NCBI GenBank assembly: GCA_021780755.1
Contig: JAJXYF010000013.1
Coordinates: 1-64,000 of the forward strand
DNA: 64,000 bases
Source: Deltaproteobacteria bacterium
GTDB taxonomy: Bacteria; Desulfobacterota; Binatia; Binatales; Binataceae
Direction of reading: 5' to 3'
This document shows, in pieces, positions 18,092 to 27,056 of this stretch. The notes below the pieces were generated by a model that searched no databases, had not been told where the DNA came from, and saw only the letters and a program-made list of their open reading frames with translations. How positions within the stretch are numbered: position 1 is the first letter of the stretch; each line of letters starts with the position of its first letter. Position numbers and translations under genes: made by a program.

Positions 18092-19699
18092 CTATAGCTT
18101 CCGATTTTCGCCGGGCGTGCCCTTGCCGAAGATGCGGTTTACATCGGTCGGATTAATCAGGTCCGCGACCCGCCAGCCGTCCAGATCGTATTCCGCCATG
18201 AACCCTTCGACGAACCTCCTGAGTCCGCCGGCGTCGCCGCTGGCAAGCGACATTAGCAGGTTTTCGAGCCTGATCATCTCGTAATTGCCCGCGTAGTTCC
18301 GCTCATACAGTTCATGCCGCCCACCGAATTCCGTACCGATCGCGTCCCAGAGCACCTTGAGCAGTTTCACCCGCTCCAGGGCGTTATACCCATTTGAGCC
18401 CCGCAGATACTTGTCGAGATACGGTCGCAACTCCGGAGTCTTGAAATCTATCGAGTGAGAATTGAGATATATCAGTCCGCTCGAAATGATCTGTTCCGCG
18501 ATTTCCTTTATTCGCGGGTAGGCGATCGGCGCCAGAAAGCGATACGCCATTCCGAACGCCGCATTCGGCTGGACCGTACCGTTGACCCACGCCTCCGGGC
18601 TTTTCACCATCGCGTCGCTCAACGCCCAGAAGATATTGCGCCACGCGATCACTTCACCCACCTGGATTTGCGTTCCGCGTACGTCCTGCGCACCAATCGC
18701 TTCGGTCGCCTTGATAATCAGTCCGCTCAGGAAGTCCAGCTTCACGGCCAGCCGCGTGCATCCATGCAGGGTGAACCGTGGAATGAATCCCGACGTCGGG
18801 AAAAAACTGTTGGCCTTCTCCAGATCGCGATACACGAACAGGTTTTCCCACGGTATCAATACCTTGTCGAATACCAGGATCGCGTCGTTCTCGTCGAAGC
18901 GTGACGAGAGTGGGTAGTCGAACGGACTCCCCATCGTGGCCGCCATCAATTCGTACGAAGGACGACAGATTAGTTTCACGCCCGGGCTGTCCATCGGGAC
19001 GATCGCGAATAGCGCCATCTCCGGCCGGCCCAGCGGCGTCACGCCGTAAAACCCGATGAAATTGCAATGCGTCAGCGCCGATCCCGTTGCGACGACCTTG
19101 GCCCCACTGACTATTACGCCCGCGTCGGTTTCCTTTTCGGCGTGCACGAACACGTCCATCACTTCATCGGCCGGCTTGCCCTTGTCGGTCGGTGGATTGA
19201 TGATCGCGTGATTCAGGAATAGGCATTTTTCCTGGATCGTGCGATACCATTTGAGCGCGTTCGCCTGGTACGGCGCATAAAATTCCGCGTTCGCTCCTAG
19301 CGTGCCGGTAAGGCTGGCCTTATAGTCCGGCGAGCGGCCCATCCACCCGTACGAGATCTTTGCCCACTCCGCGATCGCGTCGCGTCCACCCACCAGGTCT
19401 TCGGTAGTGTGCGGCACTTTGAAGAACTTGTGCGTGAATCCGCCATTTCCGGTGTCCGTACCAGTGACTATCGCCGGACTCTTTTGCGGATCGTGCAGCG
19501 CGTCGTACATGCGCGCCAGCATCCGCGCCGAATTGCGAAACGCCGGATGCGCCGTCACGTCCTTCACGCGCTCGCCATAGATCCATACCTCCCGCGAATC
19601 GCGCAGCGACTCCAGAAATTCCTTGCCGTTCATGGGACGCGCCCCGGCCGTCCGATGCCCGCCCTGCGTATTCGCGTCCGATGGGGATTCCGCTTTCAT
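18092..19699 (-). CDS. 4-hydroxyphenylacetate 3-monooxygenase-like (HpaB family)
   Basis: 535 aa, close to the family's usual 480-520. HpaB-family enzymes are flavin-dependent (FADH2 from a separate reductase) hydroxylases of phenols, with relatives that are 4-hydroxybutyryl-CoA dehydratases or pyrrole hydroxylases. Landmarks are [20 protein letters not shown] at the N-terminus, the [13 protein letters not shown] region, [18 protein letters not shown] and [12 protein letters not shown]. The start at 19699 has GGAGG about 12 bases upstream. No flavin reductase partner is near, so the FADH2 source must be elsewhere. Substrate unknown. Confidence 0.85.
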   Translation of the reverse strand: MKAESPSDANTQGGHRTAGARPMNGKEFLESLRDSREVWIYGERVKDVTAHPAFRNSARMLARMYDALHDPQKSPAIVTGTDTGNGGFTHKFFKVPHTTEDLVGGRDAIAEWAKISYGWMGRSPDYKASLTGTLGANAEFYAPYQANALKWYRTIQEKCLFLNHAIINPPTDKGKPADEVMDVFVHAEKETDAGVIVSGAKVVATGSALTHCNFIGFYGVTPLGRPEMALFAIVPMDSPGVKLICRPSYELMAATMGSPFDYPLSSRFDENDAILVFDKVLIPWENLFVYRDLEKANSFFPTSGFIPRFTLHGCTRLAVKLDFLSGLIIKATEAIGAQDVRGTQIQVGEVIAWRNIFWALSDAMVKSPEAWVNGTVQPNAAFGMAYRFLAPIAYPRIKEIAEQIISSGLIYLNSHSIDFKTPELRPYLDKYLRGSNGYNALERVKLLKVLWDAIGTEFGGRHELYERNYAGNYEMIRLENLLMSLASGDAGGLRRFVEGFMAEYDLDGWRVADLINPTDVNRIFGKGTPGENRKL

Positions 19700-19990
19700 G
19701 ACGTTCCTTCCTCCAAGGCGCCTCGTGATGCCTCCGCTTGCCCGCGCCCCCATGGCACCAGAACTGATTCCATTTTTTCGCGGACCGCAATAGCTATTGA
19801 GGCTGCTTGACGCCGCGGCGCTCCCCAGGGGCGATGTCGGAAATCCTCGCGCGCCGACGGATTACCCGGTGCGCTTTCTACATCCGATCTGAACTGCCGT
19901 CAACGTCGAAGCCTTGACATCTTCCCGGCGGCTCGCGAAGTAAGATTATAAATCGAATCTCACCAACTGAACTCATAATGGAGGCGACAC

Positions 19991-20776
19991 ATGGATCTTG
20001 GTCTTCAAGGCAAGACGGCACTCGTCCTCGGCGGCAGCAAGGGACTCGGACGCGGCGTCGCGGACGCACTCGCGGGCGAGGGCGTTGCGGTCGCGCTGGT
20101 CGCCCGCGGTAAGGAGGCCCTCGATCGTGCCGTCGCCGAAATCTCCGCCCGTGGTGGACGCGCGATCGGCCTCCCGGCTGACACCGCCGACTGGCCAACC
20201 ATTGAGCACGCCGCCATGTCCGCGCGCGATCAACTCGGCCCGATCGACATCCTGCTCAACAATTCTGGCGGGCCGCCACCCTCGCGCGTAATCGGGATCG
20301 CGCCCGAACTCTGGGAGGCGCAATTCCGTTCGATGGTTCTGGTGTATTTCCGCCTTACCGACCTGATGCTCCCCGACATGCGCAAGCGCGGATGGGGTCG
20401 TATCCTCAACGTGGCCTCCGAATCCGTGATTCAACCGATTCCTCAGATTGCCATCTCCAACACCTTGCGCTCCGCCGTCGTGGGCTGGGCCAAAACGCTC
20501 GCCGGCGAAGTCGCCCGCGACGGCGTAACCGTGAACACGTTGCTGCCGGGCGCCTTCGAGACCGATCGCGTCCTGCAAGTTCAGCGTGCCACTTCCGCAC
20601 AGCAAGGGGTCACGATGGAGGATCTCGCCCAACGCGTCGCGCGGGGCATTCCGGTCGGCCGCATGGGCAAGCCCGCGGAATTCGGCGCCTTCGCCGCTTT
20701 TCTCGCCAGCCCCCTGGCCGGCTATATCACTGGCTCGATGTTTCGCCTCGACGGCGGTTCAGTCCGTTCGGTTTGA
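19991..20776 (+). CDS. Short-chain dehydrogenase-like protein with altered active site
   Basis: 261 aa. The NAD(P)-binding motif GGSKGLG (residues 14-20) and the NNSGGPPP strand show an SDR fold. At the place of the catalytic Tyr-x3-Lys it has I153-A-I-S-N157, so the usual proton-transfer pair is missing; the Ser upstream (VASESV) is retained. I know a subgroup of divergent SDRs with this P-I-P-x-L-x-x-SN pattern, usually annotated as FabG. It may act differently or be non-reducing. GGAGG 8 bases before the ATG supports the start. Divergent from the HpaB-like gene. Confidence 0.8.
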   Translation: MDLGLQGKTALVLGGSKGLGRGVADALAGEGVAVALVARGKEALDRAVAEISARGGRAIGLPADTADWPTIEHAAMSARDQLGPIDILLNNSGGPPPSRVIGIAPELWEAQFRSMVLVYFRLTDLMLPDMRKRGWGRILNVASESVIQPIPQIAISNTLRSAVVGWAKTLAGEVARDGVTVNTLLPGAFETDRVLQVQRATSAQQGVTMEDLAQRVARGIPVGRMGKPAEFGAFAAFLASPLAGYITGSMFRLDGGSVRSV

Positions 20777-21010
20777 TCTACTTTGGCCGAGCGCAAATGT
20801 CAGGGAGCGTGTTGAGTGCGGGCTTCGGCGCGTCACGCGATTCGACCCCGACGCGTTACGCGATCAAGCGCGGCCCCGACCAATCAGCGGTGACCGGCGA
20901 ATTACGTTCGCCAACTTCTTCTGCTCCGTCGCGGGAAAATCGGAAAATCGTTGATGGCGCCGATCTAAAAACCGGCACCTTGGGTGAACTTACAACGCGA
21001 TCCGCACGAT

Positions 21011-21125
21011 AAAAAAACGGCCGGGCTACCTTTGGCAACCGCACGTTGGGGGGACCTACGGTTTCAGTAGCCCGGCCTTGCTTGGGGACAAAGCGCTGTA
21101 TTTCTCGGGGGGAGATTAGCAGCGC
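21011..21125 (-). ncRNA. Candidate small RNA with two C-rich loops and intrinsic terminator
   Basis: Read on the minus strand this stretch gives two hairpins. The first (21093-21098 paired with 21120-21125) and the second (21067-21077 paired perfectly with 21019-21029, 11 bp) each expose a run of six C in the loop region (complements of 21107-21112 and 21048-21053). The second hairpin is followed directly by seven T (complement of 21011-21017), a textbook Rho-independent terminator with no coding gene before it. C-rich loops are a known feature of small RNAs that pair with Shine-Dalgarno sequences. The 5' end is not defined. It could alternatively be a structured leader or terminator only. 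Confidence 0.5.
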
Positions 21126-21236
21126 ACCAACCTGTCACGCAAACTTCATGCCGCGATATTTTGCAGTAATATCAGTAAATTCTGATTTACTTTTCTTCTC
21201 AATTTGCAATTAGATATCCTTAAATAACCCCCACTT

Positions 21237-21251
21237 GGTAGTTTAACTACC
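21237..21251. promoter_or_regulatory. Perfect 15-base inverted repeat, operator-like
   Basis: GGTAGTTTAACTACC is a perfect dyad in an AT-rich patch (21150-21310) upstream, on the minus strand, of the candidate small RNA. It might be a regulator site or a small hairpin; no gene starts next to it. Confidence 0.3.
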
Positions 21252-21586
21252 TAATTCTAAATGACTTTTGCAGTTTGCGATTGATTCGCTGAAATTTCTG
21301 TATTATTTCGCCTTATGGAAGGCCGCGTGCGCCCCTGCCTACAAATTTTCCGGCATGCCAGTGATTCGCGCGACTTCGCGACGATGCCGTGCCAGCTCCG
21401 TTCCATTTCCTCAATCGCTAAGCTAACGCATTCACCTAGCGTTGCGGCGAGCGTCAGCGTTAGGACGGGTGACGTTATCGGTCTTGACTTCCTCTCGCGA
21501 TCCTCTTTCGCAACCTGGCTCATCGATGCCCCCCTTTTTGACCCGGAGTTGAGAGCCGCCCCCCCGTATGTTAATCGTAACGGGCT

Positions 21587-21660
21587 CGGGGCGTAGCGCA
21601 GCTTGGTAGCGCACCTGCCTTGGGAGCAGGGGGTCGGCCGTTCAAATCGGCTCGCCCCGA
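21587..21660 (+). tRNA. tRNA-Pro(TGG)
   Basis: Cloverleaf folds by eye: 7-bp acceptor CGGGGCG/CGCCCCG, anticodon stem CCTGC/GCAGG with loop CTTGGGA (anticodon TGG), and a T-loop TTCAAAT. CCA is not encoded. First of four tRNA genes on the same strand. Confidence 0.95.
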
Positions 21661-21662
21661 TC

Positions 21663-21736
21663 GCGCCAGTAGCTCAGGTGGACAGAGCAGCGGCCTTCTA
21701 AGCCGCGGGTCAGGGGTTCGAGTCCCTTCTGGCGCG
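21663..21736 (+). tRNA. tRNA-Arg(TCT)
   Basis: Acceptor GCGCCAG/CTGGCGC, anticodon stem GCGGC/GCCGC around CTTCTAA (anticodon TCT), T-arm AGGGG TTCGAGT CCCTT. It starts two bases after tRNA-Pro, so the two are probably cut from one transcript. Confidence 0.95.
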
Positions 21737-21798
21737 CCAGGAGCACTGTTGCCGTCGATTCCGGTTTTTCGGCGCGATAGGTTAAGATTGTACCGGGT

Positions 21799-21872
21799 GG
21801 TGAGTGTAGCTCAGTTGGCAGAGCACCGGGTTGTGGCCTCGGTGGTCGAGGGTTCAAGTCCCTTCACTCACC
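21799..21872 (+). tRNA. tRNA-His(GTG)
   Basis: Acceptor GTGAGTG/CACTCAC with the extra G at position -1 (21799) opposite C, as tRNA-His requires. Anticodon loop TTGTGGC gives GTG. The T-arm GAGGG TTCAAGT CCCTT is intact. Confidence 0.95.
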
Positions 21873-21910
21873 CCATACATTCCTGCTAGTTAGAACATCC
21901 CTGTCTCGGT

Positions 21911-21986
<76 letters not shown>

Positions 21987-22010
21987 ATAAAATCAGGGGG
22001 TTTTTCTAGA

Positions 22011-22440
22011 TCAATAACGCCGGGAGCGGTATCGGTGCCAAGATCGGTGCCGTCGTTCGCTAATGCCGTCCGATCGAGAGGGGTTGCCTTCCCGGTTCAC
22101 GAAAACCCACTCGGCAATTCCGGCCACTTTCCAGCCAAACAACTCCTTTTCCCGTTCAACGTAGAGCCTGCTTAGCGATGAACGAAGCTCCAGCGACATA
22201 TCGATCCGCCGAGATTTTCCGGTTTTGGTCGTGCCGATCATGCCCGCCGAAAGCGTCCGCTCAACCAAGATTTCACGGTTCGTAAAATCAAGGTCAGACC
22301 ATTTCAAGGCTATTGCTTCGCCAGGGCGCATCCCGGTTCTCGCGAGCGTTAGCAGGACCGACCGATACTCGCTGTCCGAATTGGCTGCTTCCAAAAACTT
22401 CGCAAGCTCCGAATCCGAGAACGCCTGATCGCAGTCTGTT
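22011..22440 (-). pseudogene. Tyrosine integrase remnant
   Basis: On the minus strand the frame QAFSDSELAKFLEAA...LTLARTGMRPGEAIALKW SDLDF is the start of a phage-type tyrosine recombinase catalytic domain, including the first catalytic Arg (TGMRPGE). The C-terminal HxxR and the nucleophilic Tyr box are absent; the end reads as a frame-shifted Arg-rich tail, and the N-terminal core-binding domain is missing or out of frame. It lies against tRNA-Lys, so it is likely the relic of an island that integrated there. No second attachment site was found. Confidence 0.7.
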
Positions 22441-22628
22441 TCTCTCCACCCGTAAATCTATCTGCCCTACCTCTCCCACGACCGCTCCACGTAGTTCAGC
22501 TTTGAACCCACTCATCTGTTTTGTGATGATGTAGTTGAACCGCGGTTACGTCGCCGCCACGCTACTGACGCGTGCGTTAGCCGCGCTAGCGGAGCGCACC
22601 GACCGGGCGATTCCTTCGAGGTGTCTGA

Positions 22629-24968
22629 ATGGGCGATCCTGGCAGCCAGTTATCGGTGAAGGTTCCGTCGCATGGTCTCTCCAGCGAAGAAGCTCGCAGG
22701 CGTCTGCTCGAGTCTGGTCCGAATGCGGTAAGCGAAAAAAAAACGCGCCTGATACCTACCCTGATCGCCAAGTTCTGGGCTCCAGTGCCCTGGATGCTCG
22801 AAGTCACAATCGCGCTCGAAATGGCGCTGGGCAAGCATCTGGAGGCCGCCGTCATTGCGGTGCTGCTGGTGTTCAATTCCTCGCTGAGTCTTTTCCAGGA
22901 GACTCGCGCGCGCAGTGCTCTTGAACTGTTGCGAAAGCGGCTGGCCGTACGGGCCAGGGTATTGCGTGACACCGTGTGGGGTCTGCTTCCAGCCGAGGAT
23001 TTGGTGCCCGGCGATTTCGTCCACCTGCAAATGGGCGACCTGGTGCCGGCCGACATTGCCATCAGCGAGGGCGAGGTCCTGATCGATCAATCGGCGCTTA
23101 CCGGTGAGTCGGTGCCGCTCGAGGTTAATCAGGACAAAACCGCGTATGCCGGATCGTTGGTCAAGCGTGGCCAGGCCAGTGGCGCCGTCACCGCGACCGG
23201 CCCGCGAACTTATTTTGGAAAGACCGCCGAACTGGTGCGTTCGGCCAGGACGGTCAGCCATCTGGAGAGCATTGTCCTCACGATCGTGAAGTACCTGGTG
23301 GCGATGGACACGGTACTGGCGGTCGCGGTGTTCCTGTACGCCGCGCTCGTCGGGATGCCTCTCGCCGATACGCTTCCGTTCGTACTGATTCTGCTGGTGG
23401 CTTCGGTTCCAGTCGCGCTGCCTGCCACGTTTACGTTGGCAACCGCGCTCGGCGCGGTCGAACTGGCCCGCCGCGGCGTGCTGGTCACGCGTCTGTCGGC
23501 CATCGCGGAAGCGGCCGCGATGGATGTTTTGTGTAGCGACAAGACCGGAACCATAACTCAAAATCAGCTCTCGGTGGCGACGTTGCTTCCATACGCGCCC
23601 TTCAGCGAACGGGACCTGTTGCGGTTCGCCGCTTACGCGAGCGACGAAGCCGGCCAGGATCCAATCGATCTCGCTGTGCTCTCTCGCGCCAAGACTGCGG
23701 GCGCGCTGGCGGGACTGGTCCACCGCCTCAAGTTCGTCCCGTTTGAGCCGGCCACCAAACTTGCCGAAGCAACCGTTGTTCAAGCAGGCGAACAATTGCG
23801 CGCCTTGAAGGGCGCACCCCAGGCAATCGCGACGCGCGTCGGCCAGGGATCCAACGTGGACGCCGAAGTTGAGCGCCTTTCGGCGGGCGGTTATCGCGTG
23901 CTGGCCGTGGCGGGAGGACCTGAGGGCGCCATCCGTCTGGTCGGGTTGATGGCGCTGCAGGATCCGCCGCGCGAGGACTCCAGAACGCTGGTCGCGAGCC
24001 TGAATAAATTGGGCGTGCGCGTCGCAATGGTGACCGGGGACGGGTTCGCGACCGCCCAGGCGGTAGCGTCACAGGTCGGTATAGCGGGGCGCACTTGCTC
24101 GGCGCTGGACTTACGCAAGAACATCGGCCACGCCCTCGATTGCGCGGTCTTCGCCGGTGTCTTTCCCGAGGACAAGTTTCAACTCGTGCGCGCCTTCCAG
24201 CAGGCCGACCACATCGTCGGCATGACCGGAGACGGAGTCAATGACGCCCCAGCGTTGAAGCAGGCGGAGGTCGGCATCGCCGTCGCCAATGCAACCGACG
24301 TCGCGAAGGCCTCGGCCAGCCTGGTGCTCACCAATCCGGGGCTCACCGACACGCTCGCCGCGGTCGAAACCAGCCGGCGCATCTATCAACGCATGCTTAC
24401 CTATACCCTGAACAAGATCATCAAGACCGTCGAGGTCGGACTGTTCCTCAGCCTCGGACTGATTCTGACGCGCACCTTCATTATCACACCGCTGCTGATC
24501 GTAATGCTGCTGTTCACCAACGACTTCGTGACGATGTCGATCGCGACCGATCACGTATCCGCTTCGCCAACGCCCGACCGCTGGCATATCCGGTCTTTAA
24601 TGATGGCTGGAATAGGCCTCGGCAGTCTCGTCCTGCTGCTGTCCTTTGGCCTGTATTTTTATGCGCGCCATTTTCTGGGTCTATCGCTTCCTCAACTGCA
24701 AACCCTGGTCTTTGTGATGCTGGTGTTCACAGGACAGGGCATGGTCTATCTGGTGCGCGAGCGGCGCCACTTTTGGAATTCCCGTCCGAGCCGATGGATG
24801 GTTCTCAGTTCCATTGTAGATGTTAGTGTGGTCTGGCTCTTGTCCGTCCGTGGAGTTCTGATGGCGCCGCTCCCGAACTCTGTGATCGTGTCGGTGATTT
24901 TGGCCTGCGTCCTCTACCTGATCGCGCTGGACTTTGTGAAGGTCTCAATTTTGCGCCGTCTGAAGTAA
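22629..24968 (+). CDS. P-type H+-ATPase (P3A, plasma-membrane proton pump type)
   Basis: 779 aa. The phosphorylated Asp304 is in CSDKTGTITQNQ, the actuator TGES motif is near residue 158, and the hinge MTGDGVNDAPALK is near 531-542. There is no heavy-metal-binding N-terminus and no CPC motif. The short cytoplasmic N-terminus, VPVALPATFTLATALGA in the fourth membrane helix and the lack of a P2-type C-terminal domain match plant/fungal-type proton pumps found in some acid-tolerant bacteria and archaea. It would export protons at ATP cost. Only a weak ribosome site (CGAGG) precedes the ATG. It stands beside the integrase relic and might be island cargo. Confidence 0.85.
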   Translation: MGDPGSQLSVKVPSHGLSSEEARRRLLESGPNAVSEKKTRLIPTLIAKFWAPVPWMLEVTIALEMALGKHLEAAVIAVLLVFNSSLSLFQETRARSALELLRKRLAVRARVLRDTVWGLLPAEDLVPGDFVHLQMGDLVPADIAISEGEVLIDQSALTGESVPLEVNQDKTAYAGSLVKRGQASGAVTATGPRTYFGKTAELVRSARTVSHLESIVLTIVKYLVAMDTVLAVAVFLYAALVGMPLADTLPFVLILLVASVPVALPATFTLATALGAVELARRGVLVTRLSAIAEAAAMDVLCSDKTGTITQNQLSVATLLPYAPFSERDLLRFAAYASDEAGQDPIDLAVLSRAKTAGALAGLVHRLKFVPFEPATKLAEATVVQAGEQLRALKGAPQAIATRVGQGSNVDAEVERLSAGGYRVLAVAGGPEGAIRLVGLMALQDPPREDSRTLVASLNKLGVRVAMVTGDGFATAQAVASQVGIAGRTCSALDLRKNIGHALDCAVFAGVFPEDKFQLVRAFQQADHIVGMTGDGVNDAPALKQAEVGIAVANATDVAKASASLVLTNPGLTDTLAAVETSRRIYQRMLTYTLNKIIKTVEVGLFLSLGLILTRTFIITPLLIVMLLFTNDFVTMSIATDHVSASPTPDRWHIRSLMMAGIGLGSLVLLLSFGLYFYARHFLGLSLPQLQTLVFVMLVFTGQGMVYLVRERRHFWNSRPSRWMVLSSIVDVSVVWLLSVRGVLMAPLPNSVIVSVILACVLYLIALDFVKVSILRRLK

Positions 24969-25072
24969 TCGCGCCGCGCGGCCGACGTTGCCCAGGGCGC
25001 ACGGCTTCGCCCATCATCCACCGTGAAGCGGGCGTCCCGGGCTCGAATTCAATTCAAGCCAAGACTGCGCGA

Positions 25073-25507
25073 TCAGCCGGACACGATTTCCGGCTCCAGG
25101 CGAACCGGCGTCGAGAGCGATGCTGAGACCAGACAAGCCCTTTCGCTTTTCTCCAGTACGCGCATCGCTCTTTCCCGATTCGCACCGGCGGGGAGCGTTA
25201 GCCGCGGGCGCAGGACGATTTGCGTAAAGCGGGTCGCCCCATCCTTGCGGTCAACCGTGCCTTCCCCGGAGACCTCGAGCGCGGTGAACTCAAGCTTGGA
25301 GGCTTGCGCGACCGCGCGGAACGTAAAGAGGAAGCAGGTCTCGACGGCGGCCATCAAAAATTGTTCGGGGCTCCACGCATCGCCCGGCCCGTCGAAGTCC
25401 GCCGGTGCGGCCGTCCGCAGCTCAGGTACGCCGGAAGCGGCGACCGTGGCGTAACCGTCAGGGCCGCCGGACAGTCGCGCCGTGTAAACGTGGGGTAACG
25501 GCTTCAT
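25073..25507 (-). CDS. OsmC/Ohr-family thiol peroxidase
   Basis: 144 aa. The two redox cysteines of the family are at Cys58 (MAAVETCFLFT) and Cys125 (SERACLVS). OsmC proteins reduce organic hydroperoxides, and some members act on fatty-acid or sulfur-related peroxides. It is the last gene of a minus-strand set with the YeiH exporter and ArsR regulator (36 bases apart), which ties it to the sulfur module. GGGAGGAAA before the ATG is a strong ribosome site. Confidence 0.85.
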   Translation of the reverse strand: MKPLPHVYTARLSGGPDGYATVAASGVPELRTAAPADFDGPGDAWSPEQFLMAAVETCFLFTFRAVAQASKLEFTALEVSGEGTVDRKDGATRFTQIVLRPRLTLPAGANRERAMRVLEKSERACLVSASLSTPVRLEPEIVSG

Positions 25508-25543
25508 CGCATTTTCCTCCCGCGGTTCGAGCGCCGGGCTCGA

Positions 25544-26581
25544 TTAGCCGATCCAGCCGAGCAGTATCGCACCGAGCGTACCGCAGCCCATGATCACCCA
25601 GAGCAGAAAACCCTGAATCAACGGCCGGCGGCCAACTACCTGCAGCGCCTGGCGGCTGAGTCCCGAACCAATCAAAAACAGCGTGACCACCAGCGAGCGC
25701 TGCGCACCGACAAACACCCCGTGGCCGGCCGGCTTCAGCGCCGGTATCCAGGTGACGATCGCCGCCGCCGCGAGAAAGCCCAGGATGAACCATGGACGCT
25801 TGGCCTTGCCCGCACCCTTCTCCTCACTGCCGCGGTTCCAGAGCATCCCGATGACCAGCGTGACCGGCACGATCCAGAGCGCACGCGTCAGCTTGATCGT
25901 CGTCGCGATTTCCAGCGCGCGCGCACCATACTGCATCGCCGCGCCCACCACTGAACTGGTGTCGTGAATCGCCAGCGCGCTCCATACCCCGAACTGCCGC
26001 TGCCCGAGTCCAAAGTGATGTCCCAGCGGCGGAAAAATGAACAGGGCGACCGCGTTCAGAAAAAACACCGTCGCGAGCGCTACCGAAACGTCGTGATGCT
26101 TGGCGCGAATCACCGGGGCGACCGCGGCGATCGCACTCCCGCCACAAATCGCGGTGCCCACCGTCACCAGCAACGAGGTGTCCCGCTCGGTGCGCAGCAA
26201 CCATCCCATCGTCAGCCCAATGCTCACCGTGACCGTGATTCCGATTACCGTGTAGAAAAATCCGTGCACGCCCGCGCGACCGACCTCCACCAGATTCATG
26301 CCCGCGCCGAGCCCGATCACTGATATCTGCAGCAGTGGCGTGATCACCCGGGCCGTCGTCAGCGGATACGGATTGCCGAGGGTCAGCGCCAGCGCGATTC
26401 CCGCCATCAGCGCGATGCCGGGCGAAATGAACGGCAGCAGCGAGAGGCACGCCACGATCGGAAACGCGAGCCGCAGCGCGAGGTTCGCGGTATTCGCGGA
26501 ACCGAACTCGTCGCGCCAGCTGTTCAGCACCGGACGGACGTCCGCGCTCGTCGAAATCGATTCCTCGGTCGTACCCGTCAT
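25544..26581 (-). CDS. YeiH-family putative sulfate exporter
   Basis: 345 aa from the ATG at 26581, with roughly ten membrane segments of the UPF0324/YeiH family. Landmarks are ITPLLQISVIGLGAGMNL, the re-entrant VGTAICGGSAIAAVAP and the AIHDTSSVVGAAMQYG loop. Related proteins in sulfonate-degrading bacteria are thought to export sulfate. Here it follows the ArsR gene by 5 bases and faces sulfite- and persulfide-oxidising genes, so export of the sulfate or sulfite produced is plausible. Confidence 0.8.
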   Translation of the reverse strand: MTGTTEESISTSADVRPVLNSWRDEFGSANTANLALRLAFPIVACLSLLPFISPGIALMAGIALALTLGNPYPLTTARVITPLLQISVIGLGAGMNLVEVGRAGVHGFFYTVIGITVTVSIGLTMGWLLRTERDTSLLVTVGTAICGGSAIAAVAPVIRAKHHDVSVALATVFFLNAVALFIFPPLGHHFGLGQRQFGVWSALAIHDTSSVVGAAMQYGARALEIATTIKLTRALWIVPVTLVIGMLWNRGSEEKGAGKAKRPWFILGFLAAAAIVTWIPALKPAGHGVFVGAQRSLVVTLFLIGSGLSRQALQVVGRRPLIQGFLLWVIMGCGTLGAILLGWIG

Positions 26582-26586
26582 AACTG

Positions 26587-26976
26587 TCAACCTCGCCTCC
26601 GCGCCTTGAGCGCGCCCACCTGCGCTTCGAGCCGGTCGTGCAATCGCGAACAAATCATATCGCACAGTTCCAGCACCATCTCATCCGCGATCGAATAATA
26701 AACCGTCGTGCCCTGCTGCCGGCGCTTTACCAATCCCGCGTCCTGAAGGATCCTCAGGTGCTTGCTGACGTTGGGCTGCGTCGATTCCACGCTTTCTGCC
26801 AGCCCCGACACGCTTTGTTCGCCGCCCTCCAGTTCCTGCAGCATGTGCAGGCGCAGCGGCTCGCCCATCGCCCGAAAACGCGCGGCCACCAACTCCAGTG
26901 CTTCCCGGGTCAACGTCGATCGCGGCCGCTGAAACTTGCGGCGCACCGGCGCTTGAACACTTGCATTCATATCCAT
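26587..26976 (-). CDS. ArsR-family repressor, possibly sulfur-responsive (BigR/SqrR-like)
   Basis: 129 aa. A winged helix-turn-helix spans residues 53-93 (QSVSGLAESVESTQPNVSKHLRILQDAGLVKRR). The arsenic-type CxC pair is missing; the only cysteines are Cys105 and Cys109 in the last helix (ELCDMIC). Persulfide sensors BigR/SqrR use one Cys in an early helix and one in the last helix, so the match is partial. The gene is divergent from the persulfide dioxygenase operon with about 80 bases between the starts, the usual place for its operator (AT-rich 26968-27000). It is likely the switch of the whole module. Confidence 0.75.
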   Translation of the reverse strand: MDMNASVQAPVRRKFQRPRSTLTREALELVAARFRAMGEPLRLHMLQELEGGEQSVSGLAESVESTQPNVSKHLRILQDAGLVKRRQQGTTVYYSIADEMVLELCDMICSRLHDRLEAQVGALKARRRG

Positions 26977-27056
26977 TTAGTTATATTGACAAACTTACAG
27001 AGTCAAGTCGCGACCGCGCGGACCGCCGGAGGCGGGGCCGACCAAGGAGGCGCATC

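Noticed and set aside
21019..21077. Reading the hairpin at 21019-21077 as a c-di-GMP or cobalamin riboswitch
   Set aside because: None of the conserved core sequences of those classes is present, and the T-run lies on the minus strand, away from any coding gene.
21315..21596. Possible 93-aa protein just before tRNA-Pro
   Set aside because: No ribosome site, unusual composition, runs into the tRNA gene, and the opposite strand is open as well.
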